In this document: positions 7,459-16,171 of the stretch, one piece after another
Layout: the number at the start of each line of letters is the position of its first letter
Numbering within the stretch: position 1 is the stretch's first letter
DNA from: Streptomyces angustmyceticus
Lineage (GTDB): Bacteria; Actinomycetota; Actinomycetes; Streptomycetales; Streptomycetaceae
Reading direction: 5' to 3'
Assembly (NCBI RefSeq): GCF_019933235.1
Contig: NZ_CP082945.1
Location: 310,001 to 374,000 of the forward strand
Length of the DNA stretch: 64,000 nt
Notes under the pieces: generated by a model
What the model saw: the letters and a program-made list of their open reading frames with translations, nothing else
What the model was told of the DNA's origin: nothing
The model's database searches: none
Position numbers and translations under genes: made by a program

Positions 7459-8282
7459 GGGCGGGGGTCCTCCGGGTGGGGCGGTCGGCGCGGCGGCCGG
7501 GGGAAGAAGCCGCTGGTGCGGGCGGTGTAGGCGGCGTATCCGGGGCGGTCCGCCAGGTGGTTCTCCAGCAGTCGCTTGCCGCTGCCGAAGACGAGCAGGT
7601 ACGACATCACCAGCGGCGAGACCACGGCGAGCGCGGCGGCCTGCACGGTGCCGCAGGCCAGCAGGAACAGACCCCACCATACGAGGAAGTCACCGAAGTA
7701 GTTGGGGTGCCGGGTCCAGCCCCACAGGCCGCGGTCCATGATGCGGCCCCGGTTGGCGGGGTTGGCCCGGAACCGGCCGAGCTGGAAATCGCCGACGCTC
7801 TCGAAGACGAGGCCGGTCGCCCACACCACCGCGCCGGCCACCGCACTCGCCCCCAACGGCACCGGGACGTACTGGGCCACCTGGACCGGCAGCGAGATCA
7901 GCCACACCAGCCCGCCCTGCAACAGGTACACCGTGCGCAGGGCGTAGGCGTCGCGGCTGCCGGGGGCCTTGGCCAGCAGCCGCTCGTAGCGCGGATCCTC
8001 GCCGTGCCCGCGGCCGCGCCGGGCGATGTGGACGGACAGCCGCAGCCCCCACACCGCCGTGGCGGCCGTGACCAGGATCCGCCGGCCGTCGTCGCCGTGC
8101 CCCGCGGACAGGACGCAGGTCGCCACGGCCACCGCCGTGAACGCCGCTCCCCAGGCGATGTCCACCAGCCGGTGCAGCCCCTTGGTCCGGGCGACGGCGA
8201 ACGTGGTGAGCATGACGGCGAACGCGGCACCGGCCGCCACGGCGAGATTGACGGCGAAGGCCGCCCAGGGCAGCCCCGTCAT
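7455..8282 (-). CDS. DUF1295 membrane protein, steroid 5-alpha-reductase/isoprenylcysteine methyltransferase-like fold
   Basis: 275 aa from ATG 8282, with ATGA overlaps on both sides. Several transmembrane segments are visible (PWAAFAVNLAVAAGAAFAVM, AFTAVAVATCVLSAG). The C-terminal half has the NAD(P)H-binding signature of the family: DRGLWGWTRHPNYFGDFLVWWGL, then SGKRLLENHLADRPGY. Rv0446c in the M. tuberculosis sigK locus belongs to the same family and has the same neighbours. A role in reducing or saturating a lipid made by the adjacent methyltransferases is inferred. Confidence 0.88.
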   Translation of the reverse strand: MTGLPWAAFAVNLAVAAGAAFAVMLTTFAVARTKGLHRLVDIAWGAAFTAVAVATCVLSAGHGDDGRRILVTAATAVWGLRLSVHIARRGRGHGEDPRYERLLAKAPGSRDAYALRTVYLLQGGLVWLISLPVQVAQYVPVPLGASAVAGAVVWATGLVFESVGDFQLGRFRANPANRGRIMDRGLWGWTRHPNYFGDFLVWWGLFLLACGTVQAAALAVVSPLVMSYLLVFGSGKRLLENHLADRPGYAAYTARTSGFFPRPPRRPPHPEDPRP

Positions 8283-9574
8283 GTCCGGATGTCCTCCGCG
8301 TACCAGTCGTACGGCGTGCCGGGCAGGCCGGCGGCCCCGTCCGGTGCGGTGCGTACGGCGAGGATCTGGTCGACGCCCATGCGGTGCTCGGTGAACGCCA
8401 GGCCGGCACCGGCCATGTAGAGCCGCCACACCCGGGCGGTCGGCTCCCCGGCCAGGGCCACGAACTCCGGCCAGCGGGTCTCCAGCGTGTGGTGCCAGGC
8501 GGCGATGGTCCGTGCGTAGTGTTCGCGCAGCGACTCCACGGAACGCACCTCCAGTCCGCCGGCCTCCAGCATGCCCACCGTCTCGCCCAGCGGGCGCATG
8601 TGCATGTCGGGGGCGATGTAGGTCTCGATGAACGCACCGCCTCCGGGCGCGGTCGCGCCACGGGACATCTGCTGGACCAGCACCCGTCCCCCGGGGCGCA
8701 CCAGGGCGTGCAGCCGGGCGGCGAAGGCCGGGTACTCGGCCTCGCCCACGTGCTCGCCCATCTCGATCGCGCTCACCGCGTCGTGGCCGTCCGCCGTGAG
8801 GTGGCGGTAGTGCCGGAGCTCGACGTCGATCCGCTCGGTCAGCCCCAGTTCACGCACACGGGCGGTCACGAACGCGTGCTGCTCCCGCGAGAGGGTGACC
8901 GCGGTGACCTGTGCGTGGTGCTCCCGGGCGGCGTACAGCGCGAGGCTGCCCCAGCCGCAGCCGATGTCCAGCAGGCGGGCACCGGGGCGGAGTCCGAGCT
9001 TGCGGCAGACCAGCTCCAGTTTGTCCCGCTGGGCGTCGGCCGGCCCGTAGGACGGGTCGGCGGGGCGTTTCCAGTAGCCGCAGGAGTAGGCCATGGTCTC
9101 GTCGAGCAGCAGCGCGTACCAGTCGTTGGACAGGTCGTAGTGGTGGCTGATCGCGGCCCGGTCGCGGGCGGTGCTGTGCAGGGCGCCGCGCAGCCGGGCC
9201 CGCGGGGCCCCGGGGGCGGGCGGCCGCGGGCCCAGCGCGCCGAGCAGCAGGGCAGCGCGGGCCATCCGGGCCAGTTGCCGGGGGCCGGGGGCGGCGGGAG
9301 CCGGGCCGTGGGCGCGAACCGAGCGCCACACCCGGCTCAGGCCGTCGACGAGGTCGCCCTCGACGTCCAGATCGCCGGCGATGTACGCCTGCGCCAGGCC
9401 GAGTTCGCCGGGCTGCCACAGCAGCCGGCGCAGCGCCCGGCGGGAGCGCAGCACCATCACCGGCGCGTCCTGGGGCCCGGCTTCGCTGCCGTCCCAGGCG
9501 CGCAGCCGTACCGGCAGGTCGCCCGCGAAACGGCCGGCGAGCAGTGCGGCGAGACGGGGCGCGGCGCGCGTCAT
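8279..9574 (-). CDS. Cyclopropane-fatty-acyl-phospholipid synthase family methyltransferase (first of two)
   Basis: 431 aa from ATG 9574, with 4-bp overlaps to both neighbours. The family signature HHYDLSNDWYALLLDETMAY is at about 144-163. SAM-binding motif I, LLDIGCGWGS, follows at 201-210, and EMGEHVGEAEYPAF carries the post-motif acidic residues. The enzyme should transfer a methylene or methyl group from SAM to a double bond in a phospholipid acyl chain. The tandem paralogue at 9571-10863 suggests two substrates or two steps. It matches Rv0447c (ufaA1) of the mycobacterial sigK locus by family and position. Confidence 0.9.
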   Translation of the reverse strand: MTRAAPRLAALLAGRFAGDLPVRLRAWDGSEAGPQDAPVMVLRSRRALRRLLWQPGELGLAQAYIAGDLDVEGDLVDGLSRVWRSVRAHGPAPAAPGPRQLARMARAALLLGALGPRPPAPGAPRARLRGALHSTARDRAAISHHYDLSNDWYALLLDETMAYSCGYWKRPADPSYGPADAQRDKLELVCRKLGLRPGARLLDIGCGWGSLALYAAREHHAQVTAVTLSREQHAFVTARVRELGLTERIDVELRHYRHLTADGHDAVSAIEMGEHVGEAEYPAFAARLHALVRPGGRVLVQQMSRGATAPGGGAFIETYIAPDMHMRPLGETVGMLEAGGLEVRSVESLREHYARTIAAWHHTLETRWPEFVALAGEPTARVWRLYMAGAGLAFTEHRMGVDQILAVRTAPDGAAGLPGTPYDWYAEDIRT

Positions 9575-10863
9575 CGCGGGCCTCCGTCCTGCGCCGTGGC
9601 GGCGTCGGTCAGGAGCAGTTGGCGGACGTCCAGGTAGCCGGCGCGGAAGCCGGCCTCGCTGTAGGCGAGATAGAACTCCCACATCCGGCGGAACACCGCG
9701 TCGAAGCCCAACGCGCCGACCGCGGCGTGCTGTGCGATGAAGCGTTCGCGCCACAGCCGCAGGGTCTCGGCGTAGTGGCCGCCGAACCCGTCGTTCTCCG
9801 CTACGCGCAGGCCGGCGCCCGCGGCGCACTCCTCGACGGCCCGGACGGAGGGGATGAGTCCGCCGGGGAAGATGTACTTGTGGATCCAGGTGTAGGTGGT
9901 GCGGGTGGCGCGCATCCGGTCGTGCGGCATGGTGATCGCCTGGAGCGCGATCCGGCCGCCGGGCGCCACCAGGCGCCGGAGGGTCTCGAAGTAGACGGGC
10001 CAGTAGTCCTCGCCGACGGCCTCGATCATCTCCACGCTCACCACCGCGTCGTGGACCCCGGTCACCTCCCGGTAGTCGCACAGCTCGACCGAGACCCGGT
10101 CGGCGTGACCGGCCTCGGCGACCCGCGCCATGGCGAGCGCGCGCTGCTCCCGCGACAGGGTCACGGAGACCACCCGGGCGCCGCGGGCGGCGGCGCGCAG
10201 GGCGAGTTCGCCCCAGCCGGTGCCGATCTCCAGCAGGCGGGTGCCCTCGCCGACGCCGGCCAGGTCCAGCAGCCGGTCGATCTTGCGGTGCTGGGCGTCG
10301 GCCAGCTCGCTCCATGCGGCGGGGCGCTTGCGGAAGAGGGCCGAGGAGTAGGTCAGGGTCGGGTCGAGGAAGAGCGCGAACAGGTCGTTGGACAGGTCGT
10401 AGTGCCGGTGGATGTTGTCCCGTGCGCCGTCCGGTGTGTTGCGTTGTCCGTGCGGCCTGCGGTGCGCCCAGGCGCCACGCAGCCGTTGCAGGGGGCGGGG
10501 TACCAGCGCGGTGAGGTGGGAGGCGAGGACGGTCAGCGCGGCGACGAGTTCGTCGGTGTCCCACTCCCCCGCCATGTAGGACTCGCCGAAGCCGATCAGC
10601 CCGTCGGTGCCGATCCGGCGGAAGAAGGCGTCCGGGTCGTGCACCCGCAGCAGGGGCCCTTCGGTGCCCGTGACGGGGGCGTCGCCGAGCGCGACCCGCA
10701 GCGGGAGGGCGGCGAGCGCCCGGCGGACGAGCAGCCGGGTCAGGGCGGTACGGGCGGCCGAGGCGCGCGGGGCGCGCGCCACGTCCGGCCAGGCGGCCGC
10801 GTCCACCCGCGTCGGGGCCGGGGCGGGGGCGGTTCCGGTGCGGTACGGGGCGGAGGTCTTCAC
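9571..10863 (-). CDS. Cyclopropane-fatty-acyl-phospholipid synthase family methyltransferase (second of two)
   Basis: 430 aa from GTG 10863, overlapping the DUF1365 stop (GTGA). The family box NIHRHYDLSNDLFALFLDP is at 150-168, motif I LLEIGTGWGEL at 210-220, then SVEMIEAVGEDYWPVYF. The YTWIHKYIFPGGLIPS segment is the usual C-terminal family motif. It diverges clearly from its downstream neighbour, so this is an old paralogue, not a recent duplication. Probably acts on membrane lipid acyl chains together with the FAD enzyme and DUF1365 protein. Confidence 0.92.
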   Translation of the reverse strand: MKTSAPYRTGTAPAPAPTRVDAAAWPDVARAPRASAARTALTRLLVRRALAALPLRVALGDAPVTGTEGPLLRVHDPDAFFRRIGTDGLIGFGESYMAGEWDTDELVAALTVLASHLTALVPRPLQRLRGAWAHRRPHGQRNTPDGARDNIHRHYDLSNDLFALFLDPTLTYSSALFRKRPAAWSELADAQHRKIDRLLDLAGVGEGTRLLEIGTGWGELALRAAARGARVVSVTLSREQRALAMARVAEAGHADRVSVELCDYREVTGVHDAVVSVEMIEAVGEDYWPVYFETLRRLVAPGGRIALQAITMPHDRMRATRTTYTWIHKYIFPGGLIPSVRAVEECAAGAGLRVAENDGFGGHYAETLRLWRERFIAQHAAVGALGFDAVFRRMWEFYLAYSEAGFRAGYLDVRQLLLTDAATAQDGGPR

Positions 10864-11633
10864 TGCGTGCCTTCCTGGATACGGTGGCGGGGGCGGGGCT
10901 GGACGCGCAGTCCGCGCAGGAACAGGGCGATGCCGTGGCGGCGGATCCCGGCCGAGACCGCGGCCGTCGACCAGGGGTGGCGCAGCACGGTGGCCAGCAG
11001 GTGCCGCGGGGTCGCGGGCCGCCGGGTGCCGCGCACGGTCGCGGTGAACGGCCTGGCGTCGCCGCGCCGCAGTTGTACGGTCAGATCGAGCCGGGCGGCC
11101 GGTTCGGGCAGGCGCATCCGGTAGGCGCCGTCGACGGGGAAGAACGGCGAGACGTAGAAGTCCTTGGCGGTCTCCGCCCGGCCCTGTGCGTCGGTGTGCA
11201 GCAGATAACAGTGGCGCTCGCCGTAGGTGTTGTGCACCTCGGCCACCACGCAGAGCGGCGCGCCGCCCGGGTCGTGGCACCAGTACAGGGTCAGCGGGTT
11301 GAAGACATGGCCCAGGACCCTGGCGTGCGCGAGCATCAGCACCCGCCCGCCCTCCAGCCGCACCCCACGGCTCGTCAGGAACCGTTCCAGCCCGGCCCGG
11401 ATGGTCGGTGCGGTGCCGTCGAAGTGGTCCCGGGCGTCGAACCGGGCCAACGGGCGCAGGACGGCGGGGAGTTGCGGCAGGCGGTCGAGGTCGACCAGCC
11501 ACATGTACGTGCGGTGGCGCAGGGAGTGCCGCACCGGGGCCGTGCGGGTGTGGGAGACGAGGCAGGTGTAGAGGGCGGGGGTGCGGACATCGGTGGCGGG
11601 GGCGGCGGCCGGGGTGGCCGCGGGGGGTGTCAC
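10860..11633 (-). CDS. DUF1365 domain protein
   Basis: 257 aa from GTG 11633, which overlaps the stop of the FAD oxidoreductase gene (GTGA). Conserved DUF1365 features are visible: LYTCLVSHTRTAPVRHSL near the start, VLGHVFNPLTLYWCHD, VAEVHNTYGERH and KDFYVSPFFPVDGAY. The biochemical role is not established. It is almost always encoded beside a cyclopropane-synthase-like enzyme and a FAD-dependent oxidoreductase, as here and in Rv0448c of M. tuberculosis, so a shared lipid-modifying function is likely. Confidence 0.9.
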   Translation of the reverse strand: MTPPAATPAAAPATDVRTPALYTCLVSHTRTAPVRHSLRHRTYMWLVDLDRLPQLPAVLRPLARFDARDHFDGTAPTIRAGLERFLTSRGVRLEGGRVLMLAHARVLGHVFNPLTLYWCHDPGGAPLCVVAEVHNTYGERHCYLLHTDAQGRAETAKDFYVSPFFPVDGAYRMRLPEPAARLDLTVQLRRGDARPFTATVRGTRRPATPRHLLATVLRHPWSTAAVSAGIRRHGIALFLRGLRVQPRPRHRIQEGTQ

Positions 11634-12895
11634 CAGCGCACCCCCAGGTCCGCGGCGGCCTGGACGCCGGAGCGGCAGCCGTCCTCGTGGAATCCCCAGC
11701 CGTGGTAGGCGCCGGCGAAGGCGGTGACCGCGGTGTTCAGGTGCGGCAGGCTCTGCTGGGCGGCGACCGCCTCCGGTGTGTAGAGGGGGTGTTCGTAGAC
11801 CATGCGGGCCAGGACCCGGTCGGGGGCGACCCGGTCGGTGGCGTTGAGGGTGACGAGGTGGTCCTCCGGGGTGTCCAGCCGCTGCAGCCGGTTCATGTCG
11901 TAGGTGACCTGCACCTTGTCGGCGGGGGTGGTGCAGGAGGCCATCAGGTAGTTCCACGAGGCCCGGGCCCCGCGGGCGCGCGGCAGCAGCGAGGTGTCGC
12001 CGTGCAGCAGGGTGGTGTTGCGCGAGTAGGAGAAGGCGCCCAGGACCCGCCGTTCGTCGTCGGTGGGGTCGGCGAGCATCCGCAGGGCCTGGTCGGGGTG
12101 GACGGCGACCACCACCGCGTCGTAAGTCTGCTCCGTACCGTCCTCGGTGACGATGCCGGCCCGGCCGCCGCCGCGGCGCACCGCGCGCACCGGGGTGCCG
12201 GTGCGGACCGCCGTGAGCTGCTTGGCCACCCGCCCGACGTACTCGATCGAGCCGCCGGTCACGGTCTTCCACTGCGGCGAGCCGCTGACGGAGAGCAGGC
12301 CGTGGTGCTCCAGGAAGCGGAAGAGGTAGACGGCCGGATACTCCATGGCCGTCGTGGGGGCGCAGGACCACACCGCGGACACCAGCGGGGTGACGAAGTG
12401 GGTGACGAAGTACCGCGAGAAGCCGCACTCGCCCAGGAACGCTCCGAGGGTCAGCCGGTCCCCGCGCTCCGCGGCGAGCGCGGTGCGCGCCGCCCGGTGG
12501 AAGGCCCGGACCTCGGTCAGCATCCGCAGGTAGCGCCCGCGCAGGGCGCTGCGCGGCTGGGCGAACAGCCCCGCGGGACCGCGGGCGCCGGCGTACTCCA
12601 GGCCGCAGCCCTCGCACCGTACGGACATGCTCATCTCGGAGTCCTGGGTGGTCACCCCGAGTTCGCCGAAGAGCCGGAGCAGCAGCGGGTAGGTGCGTTC
12701 GTTGTGGACGATGAAGCCGCTGTCGACGCGTACCACCCGGCCGTCCGCCGAGGTCGTTTCGTGGGTGTGGGCGTGGCCGCCGAGGCGGTCGTCGGCCTCG
12801 TACAGCGACACCTCGCAGCCGCCTCGCTGCAGCACATACGCGGCGGTCAGTCCCGAAACCCCGCCGCCCACCACAGCTATCCGTCGACGCTCCAC
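11630..12895 (-). CDS. FAD-dependent oxidoreductase (amine oxidase/desaturase superfamily)
   Basis: 421 aa from ATG 12895. The N-terminal Rossmann fingerprint RIAVVGGGVSGLTAAYVLQRGG is followed by EADDRLGGHAHTHE, typical of the Rv0449c-like group. The C-terminus PEAVAAQQSLPHLNT, then FAGAYHGWGFHEDGC, is also conserved in that group. It is the first gene of the six-gene operon and has a SigK-like promoter at 12961-12988, about 58 nt upstream of the likely start of transcription. It probably oxidises or reduces a lipid intermediate with the downstream methyltransferases. In M. tuberculosis the orthologous position is SigK-controlled. Confidence 0.9.
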   Translation of the reverse strand: MERRRIAVVGGGVSGLTAAYVLQRGGCEVSLYEADDRLGGHAHTHETTSADGRVVRVDSGFIVHNERTYPLLLRLFGELGVTTQDSEMSMSVRCEGCGLEYAGARGPAGLFAQPRSALRGRYLRMLTEVRAFHRAARTALAAERGDRLTLGAFLGECGFSRYFVTHFVTPLVSAVWSCAPTTAMEYPAVYLFRFLEHHGLLSVSGSPQWKTVTGGSIEYVGRVAKQLTAVRTGTPVRAVRRGGGRAGIVTEDGTEQTYDAVVVAVHPDQALRMLADPTDDERRVLGAFSYSRNTTLLHGDTSLLPRARGARASWNYLMASCTTPADKVQVTYDMNRLQRLDTPEDHLVTLNATDRVAPDRVLARMVYEHPLYTPEAVAAQQSLPHLNTAVTAFAGAYHGWGFHEDGCRSGVQAAADLGVRW

Positions 12896-12960
12896 AGCAG
12901 GTGCCTCCTCCTCGTGTCGGGGCGGGCCGCTTCAGGGGTGCGGGGGCCCGCTCACGGAGG

Positions 12961-12988
12961 ATTCGGCGCCGGGGGCGGCGCGGATTGG
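12961..12988 (-). promoter_or_regulatory. SigK-type promoter of the FAD oxidoreductase operon
   Basis: On the minus strand, CCAATCC (12988-12982) and CCGAAT (12966-12961) are separated by 15 bp. The same two boxes with the same spacing occur before sigK (14532-14559), and the downstream box continues as CGGCGCCGAATC in both. Mycobacterial SigK promoters have CCATCC and CCGAAT boxes, so this is a good candidate target of the adjacent sigma factor. Confidence 0.7.
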
Positions 12989-13167
12989 TCCTGATGCGGC
13001 CGGACCGTCGCCGAGGCCGACGTGCGGGGTGGAAGCCGGCGGTGCGGGACGGGGCGCGCCGCCGGAACCGGCGGCCGGCCCTGGGAGGTTCAGGGCAGGC
13101 CGCCGGTGTCGTCCGTCGTGTCCCGAGGGCACCTGCCCGTCGCGGGGTCAGGTGCCGACGCCCGGGG

Positions 13168-13914
13168 TCACACCCGCAGCAGGCCCAGCGGCGGGCTGGT
13201 GGGAGTGCGGGAGCCGCCCGGCGGTTCGGCCGTGACGCCGACGCCGTCCGCGCCCTGCGGTCCGCCGGTCAGCAGCATCGTGCCGGAGGAGCGGCCGGGC
13301 TCGACGAGTCCGGCGGGCACCATGCTGCCGTCGCGGCTGTACCAGAGTTCGTACACCCGCTGCTCCGGCAGGGCCGGCAGCCCGCGGTACAGGAAGGCGG
13401 CCCGTCCCATCCGCTTGGAGGCCACCACCGTCCCGCTGCCCCCGCCCTTGAGGGCGGTGGTGTGGAAGGTGGCGTCCGGCGCGGCCATCAGGGCGCTGAC
13501 CACGGCCGCCTGCTGCTCGGCGCGGACGGAACGTTCCCGCTGTGCGTCGGCGTCCTGCCGGGCCTTGACGGCCAGTCCGCCGGCGACCGCGGCGACGACG
13601 AGACAGGCGGCGGCCGCGAGGTAGGGCAGGCGGCGGCGCGTCCGCCGGCGCATGGGGAGCACGGTCGCCTCGCGCGGTATCGGCGGCAGCTGCCGGACCT
13701 CGGGCAGGGCCGCCATCACCCGGGTCCTGAGGTCCGCCGGGGGCACCTCGGCGACCGCCAGCGCGAGCCGGGCCGCGGTCTCCTGCAGTTCCCGTACCTC
13801 CCGGGTGCAGGCGTCGCACTGGGCGAGGTGGCGGCCGAACTCCGCGGCCTCCTGCTCGGACAGCGCGCCCAGGGCGTAGGCACCGGTGAGCGTGTGCAGA
13901 TCGACGGTGTTCAC
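13168..13914 (-). CDS. rskA: RskA-type anti-sigma factor
   Basis: 248 aa from GTG 13914, overlapping the sigma gene stop (GTGA). The cytoplasmic N-terminus has the zinc anti-sigma pattern in FGRHLAQCDACTREV (H-x3-C-x2-C), which binds the sigma factor. One transmembrane helix follows (RRLPYLAAAACLVVAAVAGG). The extracytoplasmic RskA domain comes last, with VYELWYSRDGSMVPAGL. In this family, regulated intramembrane proteolysis of the anti-sigma releases SigK. Pairing, overlap and domain order make the assignment secure; the inducing signal is unknown. Confidence 0.92.
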   Translation of the reverse strand: MNTVDLHTLTGAYALGALSEQEAAEFGRHLAQCDACTREVRELQETAARLALAVAEVPPADLRTRVMAALPEVRQLPPIPREATVLPMRRRTRRRLPYLAAAACLVVAAVAGGLAVKARQDADAQRERSVRAEQQAAVVSALMAAPDATFHTTALKGGGSGTVVASKRMGRAAFLYRGLPALPEQRVYELWYSRDGSMVPAGLVEPGRSSGTMLLTGGPQGADGVGVTAEPPGGSRTPTSPPLGLLRV

Positions 13915-14498
13915 GCCGACACCCCCAGGCAGTCGCGCAGCCGGATCAGACCGTCGCGCAGCCGTGTCTTGACCGTGCCCAGCGCCGTGCCCAGCAGGTC
14001 GGCGGTCTCCCGGTAGGTGTACCCGCGGTAGTAGGCGAGCGTCACCGACTCCCGCTGCAGTTCGGTGAGCTGTCCCAGGCAGCGGCGCACCTGCTCGCGC
14101 TCCAGACGCCGTTCGACCTGTTCGCTGACCTCGTCGAAGGCCGCGGTGTAGGCGTGCACTCCGGCCCGGTGGTCGCGATCGGCCGCCGCCTGGGCCGAGC
14201 GCACCCGGTCCACCGCCCGCCGGTGGGCCAGGGTCATGATCCAGGCCATGGCGCTGCCCTGCCGCGCGTCGTACCGGGCCGCCGACCGCCACACGTCGAT
14301 CAGCACCTCCTGTGCCACCTCCTCGGACTGGGCCGGATCCCGCACCACCCGGCGCACCAGGCCCAGGACCGACCCGGCCACCGCGGTGTAGAGACTCTCG
14401 AACGCTTGCTGGTCACCGCGCGAGACGCGGTCGAGCAGGGTTTCCAGGGCACCGGAATGCGGCGCTGAGGATCGGTCGCCGCGGGCTGCGACGGGCAT
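13911..14498 (-). CDS. sigK: ECF RNA polymerase sigma factor, SigK type
   Basis: 195 aa from ATG 14498, with GGAGGT about 6 bp upstream; a GTG two codons earlier overlaps that site and was rejected. Region 2 is visible as FESLYTAVAGSVLGLVRRVV, DPAQSEEVAQEVLIDVWRSA and GSAMAWIMTLAHRRAVDRVR. Region 4 reads LTELQRESVTLAYYRGYTYRE, then LGTALGTVKTRLRDGLIRLR. The adjoining RskA gene and the neighbouring lipid operon identify it as the SigK group. A promoter matching the one before the FAD operon lies at 14532-14559, so it is probably autoregulated. It is divergent from crtY. Confidence 0.92.
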   Translation of the reverse strand: MPVAARGDRSSAPHSGALETLLDRVSRGDQQAFESLYTAVAGSVLGLVRRVVRDPAQSEEVAQEVLIDVWRSAARYDARQGSAMAWIMTLAHRRAVDRVRSAQAAADRDHRAGVHAYTAAFDEVSEQVERRLEREQVRRCLGQLTELQRESVTLAYYRGYTYRETADLLGTALGTVKTRLRDGLIRLRDCLGVSA

Positions 14499-14531
14499 GG
14501 ACACCTCCGGACTGTGACATGGTCACCAGTG

Positions 14532-14559
14532 ATTCGGCGCCGGGCGACACCTGGATTGG
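14532..14559 (-). promoter_or_regulatory. SigK-type autoregulatory promoter of sigK-rskA
   Basis: On the minus strand CCAATCC (14559-14553), 15 bp, then CCGAAT (14537-14532). The surrounding GACCAATCC and CGGCGCCGAATC match the promoter at 12961-12988 base for base, with an unrelated 10-bp centre. It is 34 bp from the sigK start codon. Confidence 0.72.
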
Positions 14560-14783
14560 TCGGAAAGGATTCTGGCGTACGGCACGGCGGGCGCCGCGGG
14601 CGGGCCCGGCCGGTACGGCCCCGGCCCGGCACCGGCCCCTTCCGCGCGCCCGCGGCCCGGACAGCCGGCGCGCGGCCACGAACTCCTGCGGCCCGCCGGT
14701 TTCCCGCGCGTCGGACACCGCCTCCCGGCCCCTCGTTGCGCGAGGATCGCCGTCGGGCCCGTCGAGCGCAGGGAGGACCGGGC

Positions 14784-15974
14784 GTGCGGGACGCGGATGC
14801 CGTCATCGTCGGCGCGGGAGCGGCCGGGCTGTCGCTCGCCCACCGGCTGTGCGCCCCGGCACCGGGTGCCGGGACGCCACGGGTGCTGCTGGTCGACGCG
14901 CCGCCCGGGCCGCTCACCCCGCGGGAACGGACCTGGTGCTACTGGGAGGCGCCGGGCGGCGCCCTCGACTCCGCGCTGACCGCTTCGTGGGACCTGCTGC
15001 GCGTGCACGGACCCGACGGGGCGGCGACGACGGGACGGCTCGCGCCCTTCCGGTACAAGATGCTGCGCTCGCGCGACTTCGAGGAACTGGTCGGCGCCCG
15101 GCTGTCGGGCCACGGCGGCGTCGCCCGGGTCGCCGCGACGGTGGAGTCCGTACGGGACGTGACCGGCGGCGCGGAGGTGCGGGGGCGCGACGCGGCGGGG
15201 CGGCCGGTGGTCCTCCGGGCGCGCTGGGCGTTCGACTCCCGCCCCGGCGGCCGGCTCCCGCCGGCCCGCACCACCCTCCAACAGCACTTCCGGGGCTGGT
15301 TCGTGCGCACCCGGCAGCCGGCGTTCGACCCCACGACAGCGGACCTGATGGACTTCCGCACCCCGCAGCCCGCGCACGGCCTGTCCTTCGGGTATGTGCT
15401 GCCCCTGAGCGAGCACACCGCGCTCGTGGAGTACACCGAGTTCTCCCGCCGGGTCCTCGACACCGCCGCGTACGAGCGGGCGCTGCACCACTACACGGCG
15501 CGGGTGCTGCGGCTGGGCGGGTTCCGGGTGACCGCCGTGGAGCAGGGCGCGATCCCGATGACCGACGGGCGGTTCCCGCGGCGGGCGGGCCGCGCGGTGT
15601 TCCGCATCGGGACCGCGGGCGGCGCCACCCGTGCGTCGACCGGCTACACCTTCGCCGCCGTCCAGCGGCAGTCCGCGCACATCGCGGCCGCCCTGCTGGC
15701 GGGCCGGCCGCCGCTCCCCCCGCCCGCGCACGCCACCCGGCACCGGGCGATGGACGCCGTGCTGCTGCGGGCGCTCGACAGCGGCCGGGTGGACGGCGCG
15801 GAGTTCTTCACCGGGCTGTTCCGCGCGGTGCCGACGGAGCGGCTGCTGCGGTTCCTCGACGGCCGCTCCCGCCTGTGGGAGGACCTCGCCATCGGCCTGC
15901 GCACGCCCGTGCTGCCCATGCTCCGTACCGCCGCCGAACTTCCGCTGCTGCCACGTCGGGCCACCGTGCGGTGA
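14784..15974 (+). CDS. crtY: Lycopene beta-cyclase family protein
   Basis: 396 aa from GTG 14784, with GGGAGGA 6 bp upstream. The N-terminal dinucleotide fold DAVIVGAGAAGLSLAHRL is followed by RTWCYWEAPGG, a conserved cyclase segment. FRYKMLRSRDFEELV and AFDSRPGG are also typical of CrtY/CrtL. The C-terminal part has GTAGGATRASTGYTFAAVQRQ, the family signature near the active site. It would convert lycopene to beta-carotene. It faces crtU with a small coupled ORF between them and is divergent from sigK. Confidence 0.92.
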   Translation: MRDADAVIVGAGAAGLSLAHRLCAPAPGAGTPRVLLVDAPPGPLTPRERTWCYWEAPGGALDSALTASWDLLRVHGPDGAATTGRLAPFRYKMLRSRDFEELVGARLSGHGGVARVAATVESVRDVTGGAEVRGRDAAGRPVVLRARWAFDSRPGGRLPPARTTLQQHFRGWFVRTRQPAFDPTTADLMDFRTPQPAHGLSFGYVLPLSEHTALVEYTEFSRRVLDTAAYERALHHYTARVLRLGGFRVTAVEQGAIPMTDGRFPRRAGRAVFRIGTAGGATRASTGYTFAAVQRQSAHIAAALLAGRPPLPPPAHATRHRAMDAVLLRALDSGRVDGAEFFTGLFRAVPTERLLRFLDGRSRLWEDLAIGLRTPVLPMLRTAAELPLLPRRATVR

Positions 15975-16012
15975 ACCGGCCGTTCGCCCGCCCCCGGACC
16001 GGAGGAGAGACC

Positions 16013-16171
16013 GTGCCACCGCTGGCTCCACGAGGACCGCTGATGCGAAGGACGTCATTGACGCCACTGATCCCGCAGATCCCGTCGATGCCGTCGATGC
16101 CCTTGAAGCCGCTCCCGTGGCCGTCCGGGAACGTCCCGCCCGTGGCGTGCGCCTGCCCGGAGGGCACATGA
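16013..16171 (+). CDS. Small proline-rich ORF translationally coupled to crtU
   Basis: 52 aa from GTG 16013, preceded by GGAGGAG at 5 bp spacing; the stop overlaps the crtU ATG (ATGA). The peptide starts MPPLAPRGPLMRRTSLTPL and contains a short PSM repeat, ending in two Cys (ACAC). Third codon positions in this frame are strongly GC-rich, whereas the crtU frame over the same bases uses GAT, CTT, ATT and ACT codons. It therefore looks translated. No family recognised. It could serve to couple crtU translation, or be a real small protein. Confidence 0.5.
   Translation: MPPLAPRGPLMRRTSLTPLIPQIPSMPSMPLKPLPWPSGNVPPVACACPEGT

Noticed and set aside
16013..16168. An N-terminal extension of crtU through its upstream in-frame sequence
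   Set aside because: Codons in that frame have low GC3 and no good start with a ribosome site; the alternative frame looks coding instead.
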